Positions 23,001 through 29,973 of a DNA stretch of 34,722 nt are shown here, in pieces. Made by a program: the position numbers and the translations under genes. This DNA is from an uncultured Bacteroidota bacterium (GTDB lineage Bacteria > Bacteroidota > Bacteroidia > Chitinophagales > LD1). Location of the stretch: contig CAIOTH010000168.1 of NCBI GenBank assembly GCA_903861145.1, positions 1 through 34,722 on the forward strand, read 5' to 3'. Every line of letters begins with the position of its first letter. Positions within the stretch are counted from its first letter, which is position 1. Under the pieces are notes generated by a model that was not told the origin of the DNA, made no database searches, and worked only from the letters and a program-made list of their open reading frames with translations.

Positions 23001-24968
23001 AGCACCCCTAACACAAATGTGTGGTGTCAAACAATCAGTGTAACGCCAAACACTAATTACACTTTTATTGCCTGGGGACAAAGCGTAACCCAGGGTAACC
23101 CGGCGCAACTGCAGTTCTCAATTGATGGCAGCCAAATAGGGCCCATTTTTAATCTTCCGGTGCCAACTTGTCAATGGTCGCAATTTTATACAACATGGTA
23201 TTCGGGAGCGAACACAACAGCCAATATTTGTATTCTGAATCAACAGACCGCACCCGGTGGAAACGATTTTGCTATTGACGATATTTCGTTTGTAAGCATT
23301 TGTACGGCATTTGATAGTGTTACCGTTGTAGTACACCATCCCGACACCGTTGTTATTGACACTTCCATTTGCCAGGGGCCAACTTATACTTTTCCCGATG
23401 GGACAACTTCAATAGCTGCAACAACAGACACTGCGCGTTTTTCAAACCGGTTTGGATGCGATAGCACCATTATAACAAACCTTACTGTTAATCCGACATA
23501 TAGCGTTGCGGTATTCCCAAGCATCTGCTATGGAACAACATATACTTTACCCTCAGGCGTGGTAGTAAATACTAGTGGTGTTTATACAGATACACTTTAC
23601 ACCATCCATGGTTGCGACAGCATTGTTGTAACGCATCTGACAATTAACCCTGCTCCGATTAGTTCGCAATTTGACACCATTTGCCAGGGATTTACTTTTA
23701 TCCGGCCATCGGGCTTAACGGCCACTACAACCGGGGTTTATATTGATACGCTTGCCCTGCAAACCGGCTGCGACAGTGTGGTTATTACCAATCTTACGGT
23801 CCATCCAACTTCGGCTACAACCACGCTCGATACAATTTGCACCGGCGCAAGCTTAACCCTGGGTGATGGTAACGTTGTTACTACGTCAGGCTCATACCCC
23901 GTCACATTGCCCAACAGGTTTGGATGCGACAGTATTTCGACCACCATTCTTACTGTAATAACCGTAAATGTTGTTGCTACTGAAACCGATGAAACGTGCT
24001 ACGGTTTAAGTGCCGGCAGCATACAAGCAGATGCAACCGGAGGAGTAAATCCTTACAGCTATAATTTATTGGTTGGTGGTAATACCATGGGCAATAATGC
24101 AACAGGTACCTTTAATCAACTGGCGGCGGGCAGTTATGAAATAAGTGCTACAGATAATTTTGGATGTAGCGCAACCACCAATATTATCATCCACCAGCCA
24201 GATTCGCTGGTGCTAAGTGAGAACATTGTTAATGTTACTTGTTTTGGAGCGCACAACGGGCAGGTGGCGCTTAATGCAACCGGTGGTACAATCGCTTACA
24301 CTTACTTTTTAAATAATCAATCAAGCAATACCGGAGTTTATTCGGGACTTGATACCGGAAGTTATGAATGCGAGGTTGTGGATGCTCATGGCTGCACTGA
24401 CTCAACAAGCATAAATATCCACCAGCCTCAGCCTGTTTATATCAGCATTTCTCCCGATTCTCTTTATGTCAATTTGGGTAAAACCATTCAGTTAAACGCA
24501 ACTTCCAATTTCGACCCTTCCACCACTTATTTATGGAGCCCTTCGTTTGGATTAAGTTGTATTAATTGCCCGGATCCGGTGGTAGATATTAATAACACGG
24601 CACAATACACAGTACAGGTTACGGCAAGCATTAACGGCAACAATTGCACGGCAGATACCAGTGTAACAGTTACGGTTATACCCGATTACGACCTATTTAT
24701 ACCGAATGTATTTACACCTAATAACGATGGTAAAAATGATTTCTTTCAAATATTCGGTAACCTGCCGGCATTGAAGTTTATTCATATCATGTTGTTTGAC
24801 CGGATTGGTGAATTGGTTTTTGAAAGCAACGACATTAACTTTAAATGGGATGGCACTTACAAAGGGCAATTGTTACCACCGGCCGTATATGTTTATACGC
24901 TTAGAGCGGTTTTTGATGATGACCATACCGATAAACTATATAATGGTAGTGTTACCTTGTTGAGGTAG
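20094..24968 (+). CDS. Giant secreted multi-domain protein with T9SS type B (gliding-type) C-terminal domain
   Basis: The 1624-residue product starts at the ATG at 20094 with a signal peptide (MKKLYPLF, core ILLLWI). Residues about 25-370 look like a beta-propeller (NNWYFGAFAGVTF, YTDGIKVWNKNN). A PKD domain (about 375-435) follows. From 450 to 1290, about seven short cysteine repeats of the form IC-x-G-x2-Y-x-LP(S/D)G ... GCDS(I/T) alternate with two 165-residue modules (about 561-727 and 905-1072). Each module runs from NGDFSQGN to the DIS(F/FV) end and resembles carbohydrate-binding galactose-fold domains. Two SprB-like repeats (about 1293-1445) and a C-terminal domain (FIPNVFTPNNDGKNDFFQIF, about 1533-1624) end it. 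The C-terminal domain is the signal for type IX secretion, type B. It is probably a cell-surface adhesin or released glycan binder; substrate is unknown. Confidence 0.9.
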   Translation: MKKLYPLFVILLLWINSYPQGQTNNWYFGAFAGVTFSSGVPVAVTTSALSTGEGCATISDKYGNLLFYTDGIKVWNKNNVQMTNGFGLNGDPSAAQSATIVPALGNSTLFYIFTVAAQGNPAGVCWSQVDLTLNGGLGDVVVATKNTTLFTPSAEKLCAVKHANGLYVWVVAHGFTDNAFHAYLVDCNGVEAPVISNVGQNETAPGWGYMVASSDGKKLAKASANVGFELVDFNNSTGAVSNPVFLGNPTSPYGISFSPDNNVLYGIKINNGSIWQWNLAAGTPAAIIASMTQIGTAMGTGAYKGGALQLGPNGKMYFPQYNQAFLSCINNPNVLGVGCNIQFNAVSLSGRNAILGLPPFIQSYFDTAAVIQYTDTCFQHPTNFSVSGNTGLLDSVYWNFADPSSGAQNTSTALITAHTFTSPGTFNVQLIRYLSCVADTNYQNVTILAPVTSSQNIATCPGTAVTLPDGSTVTNAGTYTSTITAASGCDSIVITIVTYDSVHATPVQAICKGQSAQLNATGASYYSWTPTANLSNPNIANPIVSPTTTTTYTVSGLEPLDNLIVNGDFSQGNTGFSSGYAYTPPPNNNQGQYWVSTNAQPWNGGMAPCGDHTTGTGNMLLVNGATTPNVSVWCQTVNVTPNTNYAFSTWLATLTANNPAQLQFSINGVLVGSVFTASLTNCIWQQFYNVWNSGANTTANICVVNQNTVASGNDFALDDISFTPLCVVTDTVTVTVYPTYSSAVSRDICNGVSYTLPNGTQATVTGAYIDTLQTINGCDSIITTNLTIHPEYADSAFPIICPFDIYLLPDGITVHTTGVYTTHFTSIYGCDSSITTHLTVIPSTLIAGDDTAICLGDSAQLFASGSLLNNYSWSPAAGLSDSSIANPKASPLQTTTYIVTSQIGSGNLIFNGDFSQGNVGFNTAYNYDPNLVPEGNYYIGANPQTYHGGFSPCPDHTTGTGNQMIINGSSTPNTNVWCQTISVTPNTNYTFIAWGQSVTQGNPAQLQFSIDGSQIGPIFNLPVPTCQWSQFYTTWYSGANTTANICILNQQTAPGGNDFAIDDISFVSICTAFDSVTVVVHHPDTVVIDTSICQGPTYTFPDGTTSIAATTDTARFSNRFGCDSTIITNLTVNPTYSVAVFPSICYGTTYTLPSGVVVNTSGVYTDTLYTIHGCDSIVVTHLTINPAPISSQFDTICQGFTFIRPSGLTATTTGVYIDTLALQTGCDSVVITNLTVHPTSATTTLDTICTGASLTLGDGNVVTTSGSYPVTLPNRFGCDSISTTILTVITVNVVATETDETCYGLSAGSIQADATGGVNPYSYNLLVGGNTMGNNATGTFNQLAAGSYEISATDNFGCSATTNIIIHQPDSLVLSENIVNVTCFGAHNGQVALNATGGTIAYTYFLNNQSSNTGVYSGLDTGSYECEVVDAHGCTDSTSINIHQPQPVYISISPDSLYVNLGKTIQLNATSNFDPSTTYLWSPSFGLSCINCPDPVVDINNTAQYTVQVTASINGNNCTADTSVTVTVIPDYDLFIPNVFTPNNDGKNDFFQIFGNLPALKFIHIMLFDRIGELVFESNDINFKWDGTYKGQLLPPAVYVYTLRAVFDDDHTDKLYNGSVTLLR

Positions 24969-24972
24969 TTTC

Positions 24973-25009
24973 AAAAAAAACGTGCGATTCTCAAATTGAA
25001 AATCGCACG
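24973..25009 (-). terminator. Bidirectional terminator between the giant surface gene and the TPR gene
   Basis: CGTGCGATT (24981-24989) and AATCGCACG (25001-25009) form a perfect nine-pair stem with an 11-base loop. Read on the minus strand it is followed by eight T's (24980-24973), a strong terminator for the TPR gene. On the plus strand the tail is weaker. Confidence 0.85.
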
Positions 25010-25032
25010 GTACGTTTATTGATAGACTTTTC

Positions 25033-26448
25033 TTAATCGCGGTATTGTTCAATAACCTGAAGTACAGAGTCATTGTCCAACAATGACTCATCCATTTCAA
25101 ATACAAGAATGTGTTCGTCAAAATTGACCAGTAGTCCACGTTCAAGGTTAATAAGTGCCTCGTGGTTGTTGCCTACCTGGAAATAGAATACGGCTTTGAT
25201 ATAAAATATGTCGGCGCTGCCCTCATACTTCTGTTCAGCCTCGTGCAAAACCTGGAAGGCCTTTCTGAAATTCTCTACATTGAAATATGCAGTTGCCAGG
25301 TTAATCCAGTTCTGTTTGCTTTGGGTATCGAGCTGAAATATTCGTTCAAATATTTCCAGGGCCTGCTCCCCCTCGCCGGTGCATAAATAAGCATCGGCTA
25401 AAGCGGCTAGGTAGTCAATATTCTCGCGATTCAACTTAACTGCGCGTTCAAAAGATGAAATTGCCTTAGGCCATTTCTCTTCCGAACGATAAGTTTCGCC
25501 AATACGATAAAAGGCCTCATCAAAATAAGGGTCAACCACGATTGCTTTGCGTAAGTAAGCACGGGATTTAGCAAAGTCACCAACTTTTTCAAACCCTTCG
25601 GCAGTCTTTAAATACAACTCTTTATTGGGCTTCGAAAGCTTGATGGCGTCCAGATAAAAGGTGATTGCCTCTTCATAACGCCCCATATTATATAGCACAT
25701 CGCCGCTGCAAATATATGCAGCATCAAAAGTGTCATCAATGGCAATTACATAGCTAAAAGCATCGAGTGCCTTTTCGTACAATTGTAAGCCTGCAAATGC
25801 ATGGCCCAGATTAAACCATGCCAAATGTGAGTATGGGCTTTGTTCAATCAGGTCTTCATGAAATTTTATGCTGTCATCATACTTCTCGCTAAGTTCGGTG
25901 CAAAACCACAGGCGATTTAAGCCTTCTTCGCACATCGGGTTAATGGTAAGGACCTCCTTAATGGCCTCAACTACTTCAGGATATTTTTCCTGGTCTTCAT
26001 ATATGTCAGCAATCTCAAGGTAAAGCTCACAACGGTCTTCAATTTCGGTGGCAATAGTTAAAGCATACTCAACCTCGTCCAAGGCCTCCTGGTGGCGGCC
26101 CTCCCATAAATGAATATCAGAACGAATTAAGAATATGTTAATGTCGTTGGGGTCAAGCTTTTCGGATTCCTCTAAAATACGGAGGGCTTCTTCAAAGCGC
26201 TTTTGGTTAGCCAGTATTTCGGCTTTTTTGGTGTAAAAGAAAGATGAGAAGGTGTATTGACGCAGTGCGACGTCTATTACTCTGAGGGCTTTATTATACT
26301 CACGGTTTTCCTGGTAAAATTCGATGATCTGTTCAAAATTGTCTTCTTCAAAAAAAACCTGTTCTTTTAATTTTTCTGCTTCTTCAAATTGTCTTACTAA
26401 ATCTACAATCTCTCCGAATGAAGGCTCAAGGTTCTCGTTTTCTTCCAT
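25033..26448 (-). CDS. Tetratricopeptide-repeat protein
   Basis: The 471-residue protein is built almost entirely of 34-residue helix pairs. Clear units include EEALRILEESEKLDPNDINIFL, YSHLAWFNLGHAFAGLQLYEKALDAF and PYFDEAFYRIGETYRSEEKWPKAISSF, with the usual W/L, G, Y, A and P positions, giving roughly ten to twelve repeats. It is acidic, has no signal peptide or membrane helix, and should be a cytoplasmic scaffold for protein-protein contacts. Partners cannot be read from the sequence. It is monocistronic, ending in a strong hairpin and converging on the giant surface-protein gene. The same arrangement is common for general TPR genes in Bacteroidota. Confidence 0.93.
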   Translation of the reverse strand: MEENENLEPSFGEIVDLVRQFEEAEKLKEQVFFEEDNFEQIIEFYQENREYNKALRVIDVALRQYTFSSFFYTKKAEILANQKRFEEALRILEESEKLDPNDINIFLIRSDIHLWEGRHQEALDEVEYALTIATEIEDRCELYLEIADIYEDQEKYPEVVEAIKEVLTINPMCEEGLNRLWFCTELSEKYDDSIKFHEDLIEQSPYSHLAWFNLGHAFAGLQLYEKALDAFSYVIAIDDTFDAAYICSGDVLYNMGRYEEAITFYLDAIKLSKPNKELYLKTAEGFEKVGDFAKSRAYLRKAIVVDPYFDEAFYRIGETYRSEEKWPKAISSFERAVKLNRENIDYLAALADAYLCTGEGEQALEIFERIFQLDTQSKQNWINLATAYFNVENFRKAFQVLHEAEQKYEGSADIFYIKAVFYFQVGNNHEALINLERGLLVNFDEHILVFEMDESLLDNDSVLQVIEQYRD

Positions 26449-26845
26449 GGTCTGAATTTTAAATCTAAAGCATGCCCCGTTAGTATGAAGATAATAAAAA
26501 CAGGATGCTTTAGTATACCGGAAAACAATTATTGTAAAATTGCCTGGCGGTAACCGTGAATAATGGAATTACCTAAATCGTTAGCGCTTATATAAAGAAC
26601 GTTGTTTAGAACTTCGCTATGACCTTCCGAAGGTAATTTTACCTGTCAATTAATGAAATGCCATTTTTCAACACATAAAAAGTTGATTGTATAGTCAGCC
26701 ACTCTTATTTCATGCAAACAGCCCGTAAATTAACTTAACGCTAACGGGTGAATAATGTTTGTAAAAAAATGCCAATTTAAATTGCCGGTCATATGCTATT
26801 AGCACGTCACTTTTATTATTTTCATTTACAAATAAACTCTAACCA
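26449..26845. other. 397-base gap between divergent TPR and YbjQ genes
   Basis: No gene is seen. The most structured part is ACCTTC-c-GAAGGT (26622-26634), six-base arms with a one-base centre, which is too tight to fold as a hairpin but could be bound by a dimeric regulator. The rest is A/T-rich leader DNA without a recognisable TAnnTTTG box. Confidence 0.6.
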
Positions 26846-27178
26846 ATGAACGACCTTACATTAATCACCACCAGCACCGGCCTTGAAGGATACAAAGTAA
26901 CCCGCCAATTAGGATTGGTAAGAGGCATTACCGTGCGCTCAAGAAGTATTCTTGGCAACATGGCAGGTTCATTTATGACCATTTTTGGCGGACGTAGTAC
27001 CATTTACACAACCCTATGCGAAAATGCACGCGAAGAGGCTTTTCAATTAATGGTAAAACATGCACAAGAAAGAGGAGCAAACGCTATCATAAATATGCGT
27101 TATGATGCCAACGAAGTAATGCAGGGGCTGACTGAAGTACTTGCTTATGGCACAGCCGTAGTGGTAGAAAAAGTTTAG
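26846..27178 (+). CDS. YbjQ-family protein (UPF0145, heavy-metal-binding fold)
   Basis: The 110-residue protein has the family pattern: LITTSTGLEGYKV at the start, GLVRGITVRSRSI, then HAQERGANAIINMRYDA and AYGTAVVVEK at the end. YbjQ-like proteins form pentamers, and the name rests on a structural likeness to heavy-metal-binding domains; the biological role is not established. Length is typical. It is cytoplasmic with no signal peptide. Its stop overlaps that of the convergent NTF2-like gene by four bases. Confidence 0.9.
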   Translation: MNDLTLITTSTGLEGYKVTRQLGLVRGITVRSRSILGNMAGSFMTIFGGRSTIYTTLCENAREEAFQLMVKHAQERGANAIINMRYDANEVMQGLTEVLAYGTAVVVEKV

Positions 27179-27549
27179 TTTGTTGGTTCGGGGCAATAGT
27201 AAGCAAAGGCCTTATAGGCTTTTCCTTGTTCATTTAGAAAGAATACCTCGGTTACTTTTTTGCCGGTTGCGCGATTAAGGTAATAAATGGATAATCCATT
27301 TACTCCAATAAAAACTTCAATTACTTCAAAAAACAAATCAGGTATCAACTCAAGGCCCATTTTCCAGTACACACGTACGGCCTCTTTTCCTTTTACAACT
27401 CCGCCGGTTTCAGGCATTCGTTGCAGAGCCAAAGGAGATTCCATTGTAAAATCGTCGGTATAATGCGATAAAATTTTGTCCAGGTCGTGTGCATTCCATG
27501 CACTAATCCAATGTTCGGTAAACGCGTAGGCAGCATGTGGCTCTATCAT
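27175..27549 (-). CDS. NTF2-like (SnoaL-type) small protein
   Basis: The 124-residue protein has the cone-shaped NTF2-like fold: an N-terminal helix (HAAYAFTEHWISAWNAHDLDKIL), the short motif HYTDDFTMESP, VVKGKEAVRVYWKMGLELIPD, and closing strands with VTEVFFLN. Such proteins serve as small enzymes or ligand carriers, and no active-site set here points to a reaction. An in-frame TTG at 27591 could extend it by 14 residues, but the ATG at 27549 (MIEPHAAY) is the better start. It lies just downstream of the ABC-2 export genes on the same strand, 49 bases after the permease stop, so it may be carried on their transcript, though the roles seem unrelated. Confidence 0.8.
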   Translation of the reverse strand: MIEPHAAYAFTEHWISAWNAHDLDKILSHYTDDFTMESPLALQRMPETGGVVKGKEAVRVYWKMGLELIPDLFFEVIEVFIGVNGLSIYYLNRATGKKVTEVFFLNEQGKAYKAFAYYCPEPTN

Positions 27550-27598
27550 AATTTCATGTGTTGCATTGCCAGATAGATGAAGACCTGTCAAGTTGTTC

Positions 27599-28705
27599 TT
27601 ATTCCCACTTAAACAATTTGGTGGCCAAAAAATAAATTACAATCCCCCAAATTCCAAGCACCAAAATATCGTCCCAAACGCTCAGCAAGCTAACACCCTC
27701 AAACGCCACCTTTCGCATAGCATCGTTGAGATAAGTTAATGGCAGAATTTTAGGAATAGGTTGTAGCCATGCCGGGAAAACGGTTATCGGGAAAAAAGTA
27801 CCTCCTAAAATTAACTGGGGGAGAACAATCATGTTAGCCAGCGGTGGCACAGCACTTTCTGTTTTAGCCAAACCCGAAATAATAAAGCCCATACCCATAA
27901 ATACAAACAAGGCGATAAAGGCCAGCACAAGCATATTGATAAAGGTAAAAATGCCGTGCTGCAGCGTAAAGTCAAATACAAAATAGCCCAAAACAATTAT
28001 TAGGCTCGAACTAAGTAGCGCAAAAATTACTCGGCTCAAAGCTTCACCTAAAACGATATATGCTTTGTGTATTGGAGTAGCGAAGAACCGCTTTATGACA
28101 AGTGTGTTTCTTAAATTCAAAAAAACGAAAGCGGTGCCAAATACACCCATGCTTAATAACGAAAAGCCAAGCATACCCGGCAGGATAAAATCAATGCTCT
28201 TAAAAGCCTTATCCGTTACCTCTTGCGACCTGAATTCAGCCACTCTTTTTAATTGAGGCATGGAGGCGAGATTGGCCTGGCCCACTACATTTTTAAGAAT
28301 CATCTCAGCAGCTGCGCCGCCCTCGGCTGAGGCTTTAGACTTTTGAAATAATAACTGTAGCGCTGCTTTCGACGAATCGCCGCACTTCTGAAAATCCAAA
28401 ATCCCATCCAGTTTACCACGGTTTAACTCCTCTTTCATTTGATTTGAGGTCTCTGCAGTTACCAGGTTTATCTGCGGAATAGAGTTTAGAATAGTGTATA
28501 TCTGATTTGTAGTATCGCTTGTTGGCGTTATACCCACTTTCACCGAAAAGTTTCCATGGCCGATGAAGCCAAATACCAAGATAAAAAACACCGGAAGCGC
28601 AAAAGAAAAAGCAACTGTAGAAGGATTGCGGAAAATGCTTCGCAAACTGGCTTGTGTAACCGCCAACATTGCTCGAATTTGACTATACGATTTTGATCCG
28701 TTCAT
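27599..28705 (-). CDS. ABC-2 type exporter permease
   Basis: The 368-residue protein has one N-terminal membrane helix (FSFALPVFFILVFGFIG, about 30-46), a large external domain (about 48-175), and a block of five membrane helices, ending in a final helix with FLATKLFKWE. This 1+5 layout matches ABC-2 permeases of the YhgE/DrrB-like group that export drugs, lipids or polysaccharides. The stretch VPPLANMIVLPQLILGGTFFPITVFP is typical of the last third. It forms an operon with the ATPase gene upstream (34 bases between them). One permease with one ATPase implies a homodimeric transporter. Substrate is unknown. Confidence 0.9.
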   Translation of the reverse strand: MNGSKSYSQIRAMLAVTQASLRSIFRNPSTVAFSFALPVFFILVFGFIGHGNFSVKVGITPTSDTTNQIYTILNSIPQINLVTAETSNQMKEELNRGKLDGILDFQKCGDSSKAALQLLFQKSKASAEGGAAAEMILKNVVGQANLASMPQLKRVAEFRSQEVTDKAFKSIDFILPGMLGFSLLSMGVFGTAFVFLNLRNTLVIKRFFATPIHKAYIVLGEALSRVIFALLSSSLIIVLGYFVFDFTLQHGIFTFINMLVLAFIALFVFMGMGFIISGLAKTESAVPPLANMIVLPQLILGGTFFPITVFPAWLQPIPKILPLTYLNDAMRKVAFEGVSLLSVWDDILVLGIWGIVIYFLATKLFKWE

Positions 28706-28739
28706 ATTTTCATGCCTTGTTTAAGGCTACTTAATTAAA

Positions 28740-29510
28740 TTATTGATCGCGCCATTCGCGACCCGTCAAATCAAGAAATACGTCTTCAAGGTTCGCCAGT
28801 TTAACTTCTTTTTTTCTTTTGAATCCACGGGCTATTAGCTGGTCTATTAAAAATTCGGGGGTATTAAGGGCTATAAATTGACCGGCCTCCATAACCGCTA
28901 CCCTATCGCAAAGTTCTTCCGCTTCGTCCATGTAGTGGGTAGTAATAACTACGGTGGTGCCTTTGCCCCTTATTTTTCTTATCAAATCCCACAAATTTCG
29001 GCGCGATTGCGGATCGAGGCCGGTGGTCGGCTCATCCAGGAAAATTATTTTGGGGCTGTTAATCAATGTAGTACACAAGGAAAAGCGCTGCTTTTGACCA
29101 CCGGAAAGATCTTTGAACTTGCTCTTTGCTTTGTCTTCCAATCCCACAGTTGAAAGCATTTGCATTTTATCAATCGTAACATTGTAGAGCCCACTAAATA
29201 AATCCAATAATTCGAGCAGCTTTAAGCTTGGGTAATATCCTGCAGCCTGTAGCTGAACTCCAATTATTTTTTTGATGCTGTTTTGGTCTTTATCAAGATT
29301 TAGCCCGTCAATTATTACCTCACCTCCACTTTTATCGCGTAATGTTTCCAAAATCTCAAGGGTAGTGGTTTTCCCTGCTCCATTGGGGCCAAGAAGACCA
29401 AAAATTTCGCCTTGTTTCACCTCAAAGGAAATTCCGTTTACAGCGGTAAAATCGTTGTATTGCTTTACCAAATTTTTTACTGAAATGATAACAGGTGATT
29501 GATTATCCAT
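28740..29510 (-). CDS. ABC exporter ATPase subunit
   Basis: The 256-residue ATPase has Walker A GPNGAGKT (41-48), the Q-loop region VQLQAAGYYPSL, signature LSGGQKQR (135-142), Walker B IIFLDEPTTGLDP (156-168) and H-loop VITTHYMDEAE. The C-terminal tail includes IARGFKRKKEVKLANLEDVFLDLTGREWRDQ, as in drug/lipid exporters of the CcmA-like group. It precedes and partners the ABC-2 permease. It is cytoplasmic, bound to the membrane subunit. Confidence 0.95.
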   Translation of the reverse strand: MDNQSPVIISVKNLVKQYNDFTAVNGISFEVKQGEIFGLLGPNGAGKTTTLEILETLRDKSGGEVIIDGLNLDKDQNSIKKIIGVQLQAAGYYPSLKLLELLDLFSGLYNVTIDKMQMLSTVGLEDKAKSKFKDLSGGQKQRFSLCTTLINSPKIIFLDEPTTGLDPQSRRNLWDLIRKIRGKGTTVVITTHYMDEAEELCDRVAVMEAGQFIALNTPEFLIDQLIARGFKRKKEVKLANLEDVFLDLTGREWRDQ

Positions 29511-29973
29511 TTTATTTTAGATATACAGCGACAAATGTATAACAGGATTTGGTACAAACAACTTTAAGTCAAATAGGTAGTTAGCTGAAATATTTTGGTA
29601 ATAAACGTTTATGCAACGCTACTTTAACGTAGCTAATGAGAAATAATGGATTTGAAGTATTGTTTAAATAAACGACTACTTATTTTTTGTTGAAGCCACT
29701 TATAAACTAGACACCTGCGAAAAAGTTGTTAAATTAAATGGCTAGTGGCCGATTGTCTTGTTGCAAAAATTTCCTTATCATTGTCAAGCACCCTCCAGCA
29801 CCTCGTTCTTATATTTTTGTCTTGCAACGATTTGATATGGGAATAGCATCCTCTTTAAAGAGAAATTCCTGTTGCGATGAAATGATTAAGTTTTGACCTT
29901 TATAATTTGGGGTATTTGCTTTTTTAAACAATATTGGTTATATTAAATTCTGGTTATTATAAAACAAGGCTAC
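29511..29973. other. 463-base gap before the collagen-like protein gene
   Basis: No credible gene is seen; the region is A/T-rich and holds regulatory DNA for two divergent genes. A perfect TAnnTTTG box, TATTTTTG (29812-29819), lies about 154 bases before the ATG at 29974. It is flanked by inverted GTTGCAA (29760-29766) and TTGCAAC (29822-29828), possibly an operator around the promoter. If the promoter is real, the mRNA leader is about 150 bases long, unusually long for this window. Confidence 0.5.
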
